A stretch of 64,000 bases of DNA from JANNOG01 sp031398915 (GTDB lineage Bacteria; Actinomycetota; Actinomycetes; Actinomycetales; JBBAYJ01): assembly GCA_031398915.1 (NCBI GenBank), contig JANNOG010000076.1, positions 25,229-89,228 of the forward strand, written 5' to 3'. Positions 44,537-53,258 of the stretch are shown piece by piece. Numbering within the stretch: the stretch's first letter is position 1; every line of letters begins with the position of its first letter. The notes below the pieces were generated by a model. The model searched no databases, was not told the DNA's origin, and worked only from the letters and a program-made list of their open reading frames with translations. The position numbers and the translations under genes were made by a program.

Positions 44537-44562
44537 ATCAAAAGTAACTTTCGGTGACGCCA
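44537..44562. promoter_or_regulatory. operator-like site 3 upstream of the second beta-helix gene
   Basis: Contains the exact 12-mer atcaaaagtaac found at site 1 (26674-26685), followed by ttt-cggtgac in place of gaaatggtaac. The core aaagtaacttt is palindromic. The orientation relative to the gene is opposite to site 1. Confidence 0.5.
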
Positions 44563-44595
44563 GGATAAGGCTGGCCCCCCGACGAACGCCAACCG

Positions 44596-46122
44596 TCAGC
44601 GGACGAAGTATCCCCGGAGGTCGGTGAACAGCAGGGTGGACCCGGTGTTCGTGATGTACGTCAGGCCGCTTTCTCGTTGGTCGGTCGCGATCAGGGTGGC
44701 CGACGCGGTGTCCTGACCGGCGTAGGGATTGACGGTGGACGTCGCGACACAGGCTCCGAACTCCTGCTCGCCCGGACATACCGAGACGAAGGACGTCGCC
44801 GTGTTGCCGGCGGCCGTGACGTTCGCCGCCACCGCGACCGCCTCCACCGGAACCACTCGGAAGTTGCGGCTGACCGAACCGTTGCCCGTCGCCGTCTCCA
44901 GAGCATCCAGCCCCTGGACCCGGGTGGGCGGCACGGACACGTATCGCGATCCCGTGCCGGCCGGTGTGAAGAACCCGGTGACGTCTGCGTACACGATCAC
45001 CGAACCCACGTTGTTGTACACCCGGATGCCGGTGTCGGCGCCGATCGGCACGATCGCCAGGTTGGACACATCCCGTTGTCGTGAGTTGAGGGACGACGTG
45101 CCGGTGCAGGTCGCGAGCGGCGCGGCCACCGGGCAGGCACTGACGTACGTGTTGGAATCGACTCCCGCCACGGTGATGCGAATCGCGACGGCTGTGGCGC
45201 CCGGTGGGACGGCATCTATGGTGACGACGCCCGACTCGGCGTCGTCGAGGGTGAGAACGGTGTCGTCCCGGCGCGGCTCGACGGGGGTGAAGTCCGACGA
45301 GGGCGCGGCGGTGGTGAAGTACCCGACCACGTCCAGTGACGCCAGCACCGACCCGACGTTGTTGTAGATCCGCAGTCGCCGGTCGGCGCCCAGTTGCGGG
45401 AAGGCCAGGTTGGCGATGTCCCGGCCGGGATACGCGTTCACCGTGGACGTCGTCGCACAGGCACTTGTCCCGACAGAAGCCGGACATGGACTCGCGAACG
45501 TGCGCTGGGTGACGCCACTCAATGTGAGGTTGACAGCCACCGCGGTGGCGCCCTCGGGCACGATCCCTGACAGGTCGACCACCATCGACGCAGCCTGTCC
45601 GACAGGTCTGGCCGTTGCCGCCCGCTGTGGTGACAACGACACATACCCGGACTGGACCGTCGGCGTCGGCGCAGTCAGCTGGGCTCCGTAGATGTCGCTC
45701 GCGCCGAAGGTGCCCTAGCCGAACGCCACATGTCCAGCGTCCGCGGAGAGGGCCACGCCGTCCACCCGGGCGTCACCGGTCCGGGACGCGCTCGGCGCCA
45801 CTGCCTGCAGCGTCGTACCGTCGAGGCGATCGTGGACGATGACGCCCAACGCGTCCCGATCGTCCATGGCCACGGTGCTGCCGTCCGGGCTGATGACGAC
45901 GAAGCTGCTCGGCTGGTCCGCCACCACGCCCTGGGTCGTACCCGTCAGCCGGTCGTGGACGAACACACCCCTCGGTAGGCAGGGTCGAGGTTGGTAGCGC
46001 CGGAGCGGAATGCCACGTACCGACGACGAGACGTTGCGGCCGAGGCTGACATGAGCCGGTTCCTCCCGAGTGACGAATGTCGCGCGACCATACCGGAGGG
46101 CCTTCGCGCTCGTCCGGGACAC
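44596..46122 (-). pseudogene. decayed secreted protein: beta-propeller plus repeated C-terminal domains
   Basis: On the minus strand, a 5' part encodes propeller-like blades (VFVHDRL-type, GSTVAMDD, ADAGHVAFG) and a 3' part encodes three copies of an approximately 110-residue actinobacterial domain (VPEGATAVAVNLT, then RIYNNVGSVLASLDVVGYF, IRVYNNVGSVIVYADVTGFF, FTDLRGYFVR). An amber TAG at 45717-45715 interrupts one continuous frame between the two parts. A frameshift near 45970, probably a duplicated tg in ggtgtgttc, displaces the blade text YVAFRSGATNLDPAYRG from VFVHDRL. No signal peptide or gene start remains: the 5' end abuts the aldehyde dehydrogenase stop. The 348-codon 3' frame could still be read from an internal GTG at 45642, but a functional product is unlikely. 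Confidence 0.75.
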
Positions 46123-46141
46123 CAGTCATCGGTCTCGGCCG

Positions 46142-47581
46142 TCAGATCTGAGCGACGACCGCCTTCGGCTCGGTGAAGAATTCGCGGCTGAACGTGCCGC
46201 CCTCACGCCCGACACCCGAATCGCCGACACCGCCGAACGGAGCCCGGAGGTCGCGGACGAAGAAGCAGTTGATCCACACGGTGCCGGCTCGCAACCGGGC
46301 AGCGACGCGGTGGGCACGGGACAGGTTGTCGGTGAACACCATGGCGTTGAGCCCGTATCGGGAGTCGTTGGCCAGGCGCAGCGCCTCGTCCTCGGTATCG
46401 AAGGCGTGGACCGTGACGACGGGACCGAAGACCTCCTCGCGGTACACCCGGGCCGACGGTGAGGGCTCGACGACGACGGTCGGGCGGACGACCCAGCCGT
46501 CGCCGAGCCCGCCGGTTCGGACATCGGCCCCCGTGGCCTCCAGCTCGTCGACGAAGCCTCGCACCTTGACGTAGTGCTCCTCGGACGCGAGCGGGCCCAG
46601 CTGAGTCTCGGGTAGCGAGGGATCGCCGATCCGCAGCGCCTCCGCCTTGGTGACGAAGGCGTCCAGGAACTTGTCGAGGATGTCGCGCTGCACGAACAGC
46701 CGCGACCCCGCCAGGCACACCTGCCCGGCGTTCGTGAAGATCGCCTTGATCGACCAGTCGACCGCGTTGTCGAGGTCGGCGTCGGCGAACACCAGGTTGG
46801 CGCCCTTGCCACCCAGTTCGAGGCTGACCGGGACCAGGTTGGCCGAGGCGGCGCGGGCGATGGCGCGCCCGGTCCCCGATTCACCGGTGAAGGTGATCCG
46901 GTCGACCCCGCGGTGCTCGGTCAGGGCTGACCCCACGGCGTCGGGGCCGTATCCGTGAACGACGTTGAACACCCCGGGAGGTAATCCGGCCTCGCGCGCC
47001 AGGCGCGCCAGCAGGGTCGCCGACCCGGGGGTGTCCTCGGCGGGTTTCAGCACGACGGTGTTACCCCAGGCCAACGCCGGTGCCACCTTCCACGATTCGA
47101 GCATCATCGGGAAGTTCCACGGCGCAATCGCGACGACCACCCCCGCCGGATCGAATCGCGAGTAGGCGTGGTGGCCGGAATCCATCGGGAACACCTCGCC
47201 CGTGGCGAGGCGGGCATGGTCGGCGAAGAACCGGAAGTTGTACGCCGTACGGGGTGCATCCTTGGCGAGGGCGTCGCTGATCGGCTTACCCATGTCGGTG
47301 GTGTCCGCGAGCGCCAGGTCATGGGCATGGGCATCGATGAGGTCGGCGAAACGGTGCAGCAGCCGACCCCGCTCGGCGACACCCATGCGGGGCCACGGGC
47401 CCTCGTCGAAGGCCCGGCGAGCAGCCCGCACCGCGCGGTCGGCATCATCGGCACCACCCAGGGCCACCTCGGCGTGTGGCTGCTGGGTCCACGGGTTCAC
47501 CGTGTCGAAGCGCGCCCCGCTGAGCGACTCGACGTCCTCGCCGTCGATGACGTGGGTGATGACATCAGTCGCGACATCCAT
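46142..47581 (-). CDS. 2-hydroxymuconic semialdehyde dehydrogenase-like
   Basis: A 479-residue NAD-dependent aldehyde dehydrogenase. The catalytic Cys289 lies in NAGQVCLAGSRL, the general-base region is LELGGKGANLVF, and the cofactor motif is FTGESGTGRAI. It is nearest to the XylG/DmpC and HpaE types that oxidise the ring-cleavage semialdehyde from catechols to 2-hydroxymuconate. It is the last gene of the minus-strand meta-cleavage operon, 11 bases after the aldolase gene. With the tautomerase at 19.4 kb and the decarboxylase candidates it completes the dehydrogenase branch of the pathway. No semialdehyde hydrolase is encoded here. Confidence 0.88.
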   Translation of the reverse strand: MDVATDVITHVIDGEDVESLSGARFDTVNPWTQQPHAEVALGGADDADRAVRAARRAFDEGPWPRMGVAERGRLLHRFADLIDAHAHDLALADTTDMGKPISDALAKDAPRTAYNFRFFADHARLATGEVFPMDSGHHAYSRFDPAGVVVAIAPWNFPMMLESWKVAPALAWGNTVVLKPAEDTPGSATLLARLAREAGLPPGVFNVVHGYGPDAVGSALTEHRGVDRITFTGESGTGRAIARAASANLVPVSLELGGKGANLVFADADLDNAVDWSIKAIFTNAGQVCLAGSRLFVQRDILDKFLDAFVTKAEALRIGDPSLPETQLGPLASEEHYVKVRGFVDELEATGADVRTGGLGDGWVVRPTVVVEPSPSARVYREEVFGPVVTVHAFDTEDEALRLANDSRYGLNAMVFTDNLSRAHRVAARLRAGTVWINCFFVRDLRAPFGGVGDSGVGREGGTFSREFFTEPKAVVAQI

Positions 47582-47592
47582 GGGCCACTCTC

Positions 47593-48654
47593 CTAGACGG
47601 TCGCCGGTTGGCGACGCTGCGCCGCCAGCTGGATCGCGATATCGATGAGCATGTCCTCCTGGCCGCCCACGTAACCCAGCTCACCGGCGCGCTGCAGGAT
47701 CTCGTGGGCCGGGACGTCGTAGCGGTCGGCGGCGTGTTCGGCGTGCAGCAGAAAGCTGGAGTACACGCCGGCCCAGCCCTGGACGATCGCGGTGCGGTCG
47801 GCCTTGGGCCACCGCGGCAGGTAGGGCCGCACCACTTCTTCGGCCGCCGCCAGGACACCCCCGACGTCCACGCCGGTGGCGACCCCCAGGTGATCGAACG
47901 TCGCAGCCAGCACCTCGGTCGGCGAGTTTCCGGCGCCGGCGCCGAGGGCACACAGCGAGCCGTCGATCTGCCGCGCGCCGCCCTGGAAGGCGAGGACCGA
48001 ATTGGCGACACCCAGCGACAGGTTCTGGTGGCCGTGGAATCCCACCTGCGCCTGCTCACCGATCTCACCGTGTACCGCGGCGATCCGGGACTGGGCGTCG
48101 GACAGCACCAGGGCCCCGGCCGAGTCGACGACGTAGACGCACTGCGCCCCGGCATCGACCATGATCCGCGCCTGGGTGGCGAGTGTCCCGGGTGTGGTGC
48201 GGTGGCTCATCATCAGGAACCCGACCGTCTCCATGCCCAGCGAGCGGGCGATCCCGAAGTGCTGTACCGACACGTCGGCCTCGGTGCAGTGGGTGGCGAT
48301 CCTGGCCACCGACGCGCCGGCCTCTCGGGCCGCCTTGAGCTCGCGCAGCGTGCCGATCCCCGGGACCAGCAGGACGGCGATGGCGGCCTGGGTGGCCTCC
48401 TCGAACGCCGCCCGCACCAGGTCGATCTCGTTGGTCCCGGAGAACCCGTAGTTGAACGACGACCCTCCCAGCCCGTCGCCGTGGCTGACCTCGATGACCT
48501 CGACACCTGCCGCGTCGAGGGCGTGGACCGTGGCACGCACCTGCGCCTCGGTGAATTGATGCCGCATCGCGTGGCTACCGTCGCGCAGTGTCGTGTCGGT
48601 CAACCGAACCGGACGTTCGGTACCGCCGGCCCCGTCGTTGCTGGACGCGCTCAC
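47593..48654 (-). CDS. 4-hydroxy-2-oxovalerate aldolase (DmpG/BphI type)
   Basis: A 353-residue HMGL-like TIM-barrel aldolase. The metal and substrate site reads LTDTTLRDGSHAMRHQF at the N-terminus; VGFHGHQNLSLGVANS holds the metal-binding histidines, followed by DGSLCALGAGAGNSPTE. It splits 4-hydroxy-2-oxovalerate into pyruvate and acetaldehyde and channels the aldehyde to the acylating dehydrogenase encoded just upstream, with which it forms a complex in known systems. The GTG start at 48654 overlaps the upstream stop (GTGA), consistent with coupled synthesis of the two partners. Confidence 0.95.
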   Translation of the reverse strand: MSASSNDGAGGTERPVRLTDTTLRDGSHAMRHQFTEAQVRATVHALDAAGVEVIEVSHGDGLGGSSFNYGFSGTNEIDLVRAAFEEATQAAIAVLLVPGIGTLRELKAAREAGASVARIATHCTEADVSVQHFGIARSLGMETVGFLMMSHRTTPGTLATQARIMVDAGAQCVYVVDSAGALVLSDAQSRIAAVHGEIGEQAQVGFHGHQNLSLGVANSVLAFQGGARQIDGSLCALGAGAGNSPTEVLAATFDHLGVATGVDVGGVLAAAEEVVRPYLPRWPKADRTAIVQGWAGVYSSFLLHAEHAADRYDVPAHEILQRAGELGYVGGQEDMLIDIAIQLAAQRRQPATV

Positions 48655-49556
48655 GCCGGCACTCCTGCCCGCTCGGCGATCCGCCGAGCCATGAGGCCGC
48701 CGACCCGGGCCGCCGCCGCGGTCATGATGTCGAGGTTGCCGGCGTAGGGCGGCAGGTAGTCCCCGGCGCCCGTCACCTCGATGAAGACGGCCACCCGGCC
48801 GTTGCCGTCCCACAGCGCGCGCGGTTCGTCGAATTGCGGGTCGGCGCGCAGCCGGTAGCCGGGTACGTACTCCTGGACTTCCGCCACCCGCGAGCGGATC
48901 GACGCGGTGATGGCGTCGACGTCGGCGTCCGCCGGAATCGCGCAGAAGATCGTGTCCATCATCATCATCGGCGGTTCGACCGGATTGAGCACGATGATCG
49001 CCTTGCCGCGATCGGCACCGCCCAACTGGCTCACCGCTCGGCCGGTGGTGTGGGTGAACTCGTCGATGTTGGCCCGGGTACCAGGACCGGCCGACTTGGA
49101 CGCGACCGAGGCGACGATCTCGGCGTAGGCCACCGGGACCACGGACGAGACCGCGTGGACGATCGGCACCGTCGCCTGCGCACCACAGCTGATCATGTTG
49201 ACGTTGGCCGCGTCGAGGTGCTCGGTGAGGTTGACCGGCGGGCACACCAGCGGGCCGACCGCTGCGGGGGTCAGATCGACCGCCGCGATCCCGGCCGCCG
49301 CCAGTCGCGGCGCCATCCGGATATGGGCCTTGGCCGAGGTGGCGTCGAACACGATCGAGGGCAGCGGGTCCTGTTGCAGTAGCCAGTCGATCCCGCCGGC
49401 CGAGGCCTCGATCCCCTGGGCGCGGGCGCGGGCCAGACCGTCGGACTCGACGATGCCCACCATGTACGCGACCTCGATCTCGGGGTCGCGACCCAACTTG
49501 GCCAGCAGGTCCGTGCCGATGTTGCCGGGCCCGACGATGGCGGCGAGCGTGCTCAC
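48651..49556 (-). CDS. acetaldehyde dehydrogenase (acylating) (DmpF/BphJ type)
   Basis: A 301-residue enzyme that converts acetaldehyde plus CoA and NAD to acetyl-CoA. Signatures are IVGPGNIGTDLLAKL for the cofactor site, the catalytic Cys in VNMISCGAQATVPIVHAV, and RANIDEFTHTTGRAV. It is the usual partner of the 4-hydroxy-2-oxovalerate aldolase. The GTG at 49556 overlaps the stop of the histidine phosphatase gene, again GTGA, which forces the phosphatase into the same translational unit. Confidence 0.95.
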   Translation of the reverse strand: MSTLAAIVGPGNIGTDLLAKLGRDPEIEVAYMVGIVESDGLARARAQGIEASAGGIDWLLQQDPLPSIVFDATSAKAHIRMAPRLAAAGIAAVDLTPAAVGPLVCPPVNLTEHLDAANVNMISCGAQATVPIVHAVSSVVPVAYAEIVASVASKSAGPGTRANIDEFTHTTGRAVSQLGGADRGKAIIVLNPVEPPMMMMDTIFCAIPADADVDAITASIRSRVAEVQEYVPGYRLRADPQFDEPRALWDGNGRVAVFIEVTGAGDYLPPYAGNLDIMTAAAARVGGLMARRIAERAGVPA

Positions 49557-50587
49557 TCGGCACCCCATACGGGTAGCTCGTCCGAGGCGGGGACGTTGAC
49601 CTCGGTGACGCGGTTGCGGTAACTCACGCTGGCAGTCCGACCGCCTGGGCGGATGCGCACGATGACCTCCTCGACGTTGTGTGGCTCGCCCGGGTCGTAG
49701 CCGTGTGCCCAGGTGGCGAATGCCCGGATCGGCCCCGAGTGGGTCGCGGCGATGATCCGGGCGCCGGGCGACTCGGCGACCAGCCGATTGAAGCCGAGCC
49801 AGAATCTCCGGACGCACGCCTGAGGCGATTCGAAGTACATCAGCGGAACGGTCAACCAGGTCTGGATCGGGTCGGCCCCGCCCAACTGCGTCCGGTAGAA
49901 CCGGTCGATCTCGACCAGCCATCGGGGCCGGTCGCCGACCGCCATCCGCTCCAGCTTCTCCATCAGCGCCTGGTACTGGCGGAACGCCGCCGTGATGTCG
50001 CGAGGGCCGTCAGGGGTCCAGACCTGGAAGTTGCGCAGTTCGTCGATGGCCTCGGGTCCCTCGACGCTCGCCTCGCGGCCGAACTGCGACAGTCCGTCCA
50101 CGAGCCCGCGGTGGATGTGTTCGGCCGTCTGCCGGGCCCGATTGGTGGGCGCGCAGACGATCCGCATCGACGGCCAGGCGCGCAGCGTCTTGGCCAGGCT
50201 GTGGCCGCGTTGGTGGGCCTGCCAGCCACCCATCGGGGTCAGGCCGGCATCGGTCGAGTACCCCTGGGTGATCCCGTGCCGGATGATCCTGATCTCGGTG
50301 TCGTAGGTGTCGGTCTCGCGTCGCGACTCCGGGACGATCTCGTGGCTGCGGGTGACGTCGGCGTAGTCGGGGGTGAACCGGTCGCCGTCCACCTCCAGCA
50401 GTGTCGAGCGAATCGGCGCCGGCACCCGGTCGACACGGTTGCGGAACCGGCGCAGGTACAGCGGAGTGGCCGGGTCGTCCTCGGGGTGGACGTCACCGGT
50501 GACGGCGGCCCGCCGGGCGGTGTAGGCCGACAGATAGTTGGGTGCGTCCGTACGGTCGGTGCGACGAAAGGGTTCGGTGGTGGTCAC
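49553..50587 (-). CDS. histidine phosphatase-family protein in the meta-cleavage operon
   Basis: A 344-residue protein. Its C-terminal 240 residues are a histidine phosphatase (phosphoglycerate mutase-like) domain: the phospho-acceptor His104 is in IIRHGITQGYSTDAG and the second catalytic His in IIAATHSGPIRAFATWA. The first 95 residues (YLRRFRNRVDRVPAPIRSTL) are an extension of unknown role. The gene overlaps the catechol dioxygenase stop at one end and the acetaldehyde dehydrogenase start at the other (both GTGA), so it is an integral part of the operon. A phosphatase has no step in the standard meta pathway. Given the aryl-phosphate synthase-like genes at 21-24 kb, release of phosphate from an aromatic phosphate ester is a reasonable hypothesis. 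Confidence 0.85.
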   Translation of the reverse strand: MTTTEPFRRTDRTDAPNYLSAYTARRAAVTGDVHPEDDPATPLYLRRFRNRVDRVPAPIRSTLLEVDGDRFTPDYADVTRSHEIVPESRRETDTYDTEIRIIRHGITQGYSTDAGLTPMGGWQAHQRGHSLAKTLRAWPSMRIVCAPTNRARQTAEHIHRGLVDGLSQFGREASVEGPEAIDELRNFQVWTPDGPRDITAAFRQYQALMEKLERMAVGDRPRWLVEIDRFYRTQLGGADPIQTWLTVPLMYFESPQACVRRFWLGFNRLVAESPGARIIAATHSGPIRAFATWAHGYDPGEPHNVEEVIVRIRPGGRTASVSYRNRVTEVNVPASDELPVWGAE

Positions 50588-51501
50588 GAGTGCACCGTGA
50601 AGAATCGTTCGTTGACCTGCCCCTGGTAATAGAACATGGCCCTGCCCATCTCTTCCTCGGTCCACGTGATGGGCTCGAAGTCGGGGTCCACCCAGTATCC
50701 GCCGGTGAAGACCTCGTTGCGGTTACCGACCGGGTCGAAGAAGTACATCGTGTAGCCGCGGGTCGCACCGTGTCGGGTGGGGGCGATGTCGATGGTGACC
50801 CCGTTGAACGCCAGCAGGTCCGCTGCCTCGCGGACGGCGTTCCAGTCGTCCAACCAGAAGGCGAAGTGGTGCAGTGCACCGTTGGGTCCGGTGACGATGG
50901 CGATGTCGTGCGGCGTGTGCGAGCGCTCCAGCCAGGTGGCGATCCGGTGGCCGTCATTGGCCATGATCTGTTCGGTGAGACGGAATTCGAGCACCTCGGT
51001 GAAGAATGCCGTGGCGGCCTCGACGTCCTCGGCCATGATGAAGATGTGGTCCAGCCGCGGCGGCGCGATACCGACCAGATTGCCGGGTCGCGGCGGCGGA
51101 TTGAGCAGCGGGAGCATGTTGCCGACCTTGGCCATGCCATGGACCAGTTCCACGGTGTGCCCCGATGGTGCCTCGAACCGGATCGCCTCACCCCAGCCCG
51201 GCCCCAGTTCACCGGCGGGATACCGCTTGACCACGATACCGGCGGCCTCGACCCGCCCAGTGTAGTAGTCGAGGTCGCCCAGTTCCGCGACCTTGAAACT
51301 CATATGGTCCAAGCCGTACGTCGGCGCCTGGCGCAGCACGACGGAGTGGTGTTCGTGCTCGTCCCAACATTTGAGGAAGACTCGACCGTCCTCGTGGGCG
51401 GTCTCGACCAAGCCGACGACCTCGGTGTAATAGGCGGTGCAGAGTTCGAGGTCCGGTACTCGGACCTGGACGTGCTGCAGGCGCAGGATGCGGTCACTCA
51501 T
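50584..51501 (-). CDS. catechol 2,3-dioxygenase-like extradiol dioxygenase, copy 1
   Basis: A 305-residue type I extradiol dioxygenase with two VOC modules. The iron ligands appear to be His152 (RLDHIFI), His211 or His212 (GALHHFAFW) and Glu263 (NEVFTGGY), matching the spacing in XylE. It cleaves catechol-type rings next to the hydroxyls. The product would feed the semialdehyde dehydrogenase in the same operon. It lies 13 bases after the paralogous dioxygenase gene, and differences in the substrate-facing N-terminal module suggest a different ring preference. The ATG at 51501 gives the normal family start. Confidence 0.92.
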   Translation of the reverse strand: MSDRILRLQHVQVRVPDLELCTAYYTEVVGLVETAHEDGRVFLKCWDEHEHHSVVLRQAPTYGLDHMSFKVAELGDLDYYTGRVEAAGIVVKRYPAGELGPGWGEAIRFEAPSGHTVELVHGMAKVGNMLPLLNPPPRPGNLVGIAPPRLDHIFIMAEDVEAATAFFTEVLEFRLTEQIMANDGHRIATWLERSHTPHDIAIVTGPNGALHHFAFWLDDWNAVREAADLLAFNGVTIDIAPTRHGATRGYTMYFFDPVGNRNEVFTGGYWVDPDFEPITWTEEEMGRAMFYYQGQVNERFFTVHS

Positions 51502-51514
51502 GACGGGCCCACTT

Positions 51515-52426
51515 TCAGGTGTGCATACGCAAGAAGCGCTGGCTGACGACGTTCTCGTAGTAGAAGAGGCCACGACCGAACTGTTCTTCCGTCCACGTGA
51601 TGGCCGGGAAATCCGGGTCCGGGCTGTATCCACCGGTGAATACCTCGTTACGGATCCCCAGCGGGTCGAAGAAGTAGATGGTGTTCCCGCGGGTGATGCC
51701 GTGCCTGGTCGGTCCCTGGTCGATCTGGACACCGTTGAAGGCGAGGATGTCCGCGGCCTTACGGACCTGGTCCCAGTCGTCGAGCCAGAACGCGAAGTGG
51801 TGCAGCGCGCCGTTGGGCCCGTTGACGATGGCGAGGTCGTGGGGTGAATGCGAACGCTCCATCCAGACTCCCATCTGGTGGCCGTTCGCGTCGATGACCT
51901 GCTCGGTCATCCGAAAGCCCAGGACGTCGCGGAAGAAGGCGTAGGACTCGCCGACCTCTTCGGCGTTGATGAGCATGTGGTCCAGGCGCGGCGGCGCGAT
52001 CCCGAGCAGGGTGGGCGGCGGGACGGGACGGGGATTGAGCTTGCCCAGCACGTTGCCGGTCTTGTCGAGGTCCCAGACCAGCTCCATGGTCTGACCCGAA
52101 GGGATGACGAACCTGATGGACTCGCCCTGACCGAGCGCCTCACCTCGCGATACGCGCTGAACCTGGCAGCCGTAGGCCGTGAGCGAATTCTCCAGCTCGT
52201 CGAGGTCGTCCTCACGCTCGACGCGGAACGAGAAGAGGTCCAGTCCGGTGCGCGAGTCGTAGCGCAATCGAACCGAGTGGTGATCCTCTTCGTCCCAGCA
52301 TTTGAGGTACACGGCGTCGTCGGTTCGGGCCGACACGGTCAGACCGAGGATCTCGGTGTAGTAGGCGGTCGACAGTTCGAGATCGGGTGTTCGGACGTCG
52401 ACATGGGCCAATCGAAGAACGCCCAT
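51515..52426 (-). CDS. catechol 2,3-dioxygenase-like extradiol dioxygenase, copy 2
   Basis: A 303-residue extradiol dioxygenase paralogous to the next gene, sharing stretches such as GIAPPRLDHM (GIAPPRLDH in both), SHSPHDLAIVNGPNGALHHF and RNEVFTGGYSPDPDF. The iron-site histidines and glutamate are conserved. It is the first gene of the minus-strand operon, so expression of the whole ring-cleavage set starts here. The ATG at 52426 is preceded by a ggagg ribosome site. The divergent plus-strand operon starts 113 bases away. Confidence 0.92.
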   Translation of the reverse strand: MGVLRLAHVDVRTPDLELSTAYYTEILGLTVSARTDDAVYLKCWDEEDHHSVRLRYDSRTGLDLFSFRVEREDDLDELENSLTAYGCQVQRVSRGEALGQGESIRFVIPSGQTMELVWDLDKTGNVLGKLNPRPVPPPTLLGIAPPRLDHMLINAEEVGESYAFFRDVLGFRMTEQVIDANGHQMGVWMERSHSPHDLAIVNGPNGALHHFAFWLDDWDQVRKAADILAFNGVQIDQGPTRHGITRGNTIYFFDPLGIRNEVFTGGYSPDPDFPAITWTEEQFGRGLFYYENVVSQRFLRMHT

Positions 52427-52454
52427 CGCTGCACCTCCGGAGCATGGGGAAGCC

Positions 52455-52519
52455 TTGACTCGGTGACCGTAGCTCGTCTAGCGTTCCAGATGAAGAGCAT
52501 CCGTTCCATCTAACGGAAC
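52455..52519 (+). promoter_or_regulatory. candidate promoter and IclR-type operator of the plus-strand aromatic operon
   Basis: TTGACT (52455-52460), an 18-base spacer and TAGCGT (52479-52484) make a plausible promoter. Just downstream the palindrome GTTCC-N7-GGAAC (52503-52519) is placed where a bound repressor would block transcription. The IclR protein encoded in this operon is the obvious candidate. Confidence 0.5.
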
Positions 52520-52538
52520 AGCCGAGGAGGGATGCGAC

Positions 52539-53258
52539 GTGGCAGCCTCACCCGACGACATGCGGCGCGCCGTGGCCTCGTACATCACGGAGATCCACCG
52601 CTCCTACGTCGCCCAGGCACTGACATTCCCGCCGGGCGTCCAGGGCGCCATGCCGTTACTGGGCGCCACGACCGCCGGCAGCGAGCTGACCGCGGTGGCG
52701 GTCGGCGTCCGTCACCTCCACCTGCTCGCGACCGTCGATCGACTCGGCCCGGCGCGTGGCCAAGAGGTCACGGTGGCGGGCGAGGTCGACGGACTGCGCT
52801 GGACGCTGCGCTTCTACGACCCGGTGGTGCTGCCCGGGTTGGGCCTGATCGACGAATCGCAGGGTCCCGCGTTCGACGAGGTCCGCCATGCCCTCGGCAT
52901 CACGACCGTGGTCTATCACTTCACCGCATCTCCGGGTGCCGGCCTCAATGCCCACTCCGCGTCACATGTCGGGACCGGGCTGGCCAACGGCCACTCGGCG
53001 GTTGCCCGAGACTTCGAGACCATCCGCAGTCGGGTCAGGGGTCGTGAGGCCCTGGTCGACGAGATGGCAGGCGCCGCGGCGGCCGGCCTGATCCGCTCCC
53101 AGGCGCTGTTGGCGCGAGCGATAGCACCTCGTGATGCGGGGATCGCCGCGCTGGCCGAGGGGGTGCTCAGCCGGGCGGAGCGGCCGGACGGCGATGCCGT
53201 ACGCAAGGCACTGCTGGCCTCGGTGGGGGGCCGCGAACAGTGGGTTCCCACCACATGA
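52539..53258 (+). CDS. hypothetical protein in the meta-cleavage region
   Basis: A 239-residue soluble protein I do not recognise. It is Ala/Val/Leu-rich. The N-terminal part looks alpha/beta (GSELTAVAVGVRHLHLLATV) and the middle contains two His-rich spots (VVYHFTASPGAGLNAHS). The C-terminal 90 residues are helical. It is the first gene of the plus-strand operon and is coupled to the IclR regulator by an ATGA overlap. Position suggests a sensor or accessory protein, or an uncharacterised enzyme of aromatic breakdown. The GTG start has a strong gaggaggg ribosome site. Confidence 0.7.
   Translation: MAASPDDMRRAVASYITEIHRSYVAQALTFPPGVQGAMPLLGATTAGSELTAVAVGVRHLHLLATVDRLGPARGQEVTVAGEVDGLRWTLRFYDPVVLPGLGLIDESQGPAFDEVRHALGITTVVYHFTASPGAGLNAHSASHVGTGLANGHSAVARDFETIRSRVRGREALVDEMAGAAAAGLIRSQALLARAIAPRDAGIAALAEGVLSRAERPDGDAVRKALLASVGGREQWVPTT

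Noticed and set aside
26644..46141. Transposon or integrase boundary for the glucan locus
   Set aside because: No transposase, integrase, terminal inverted repeats or target duplications could be seen at either edge, so insertion is argued only from gene content and the pseudogene.
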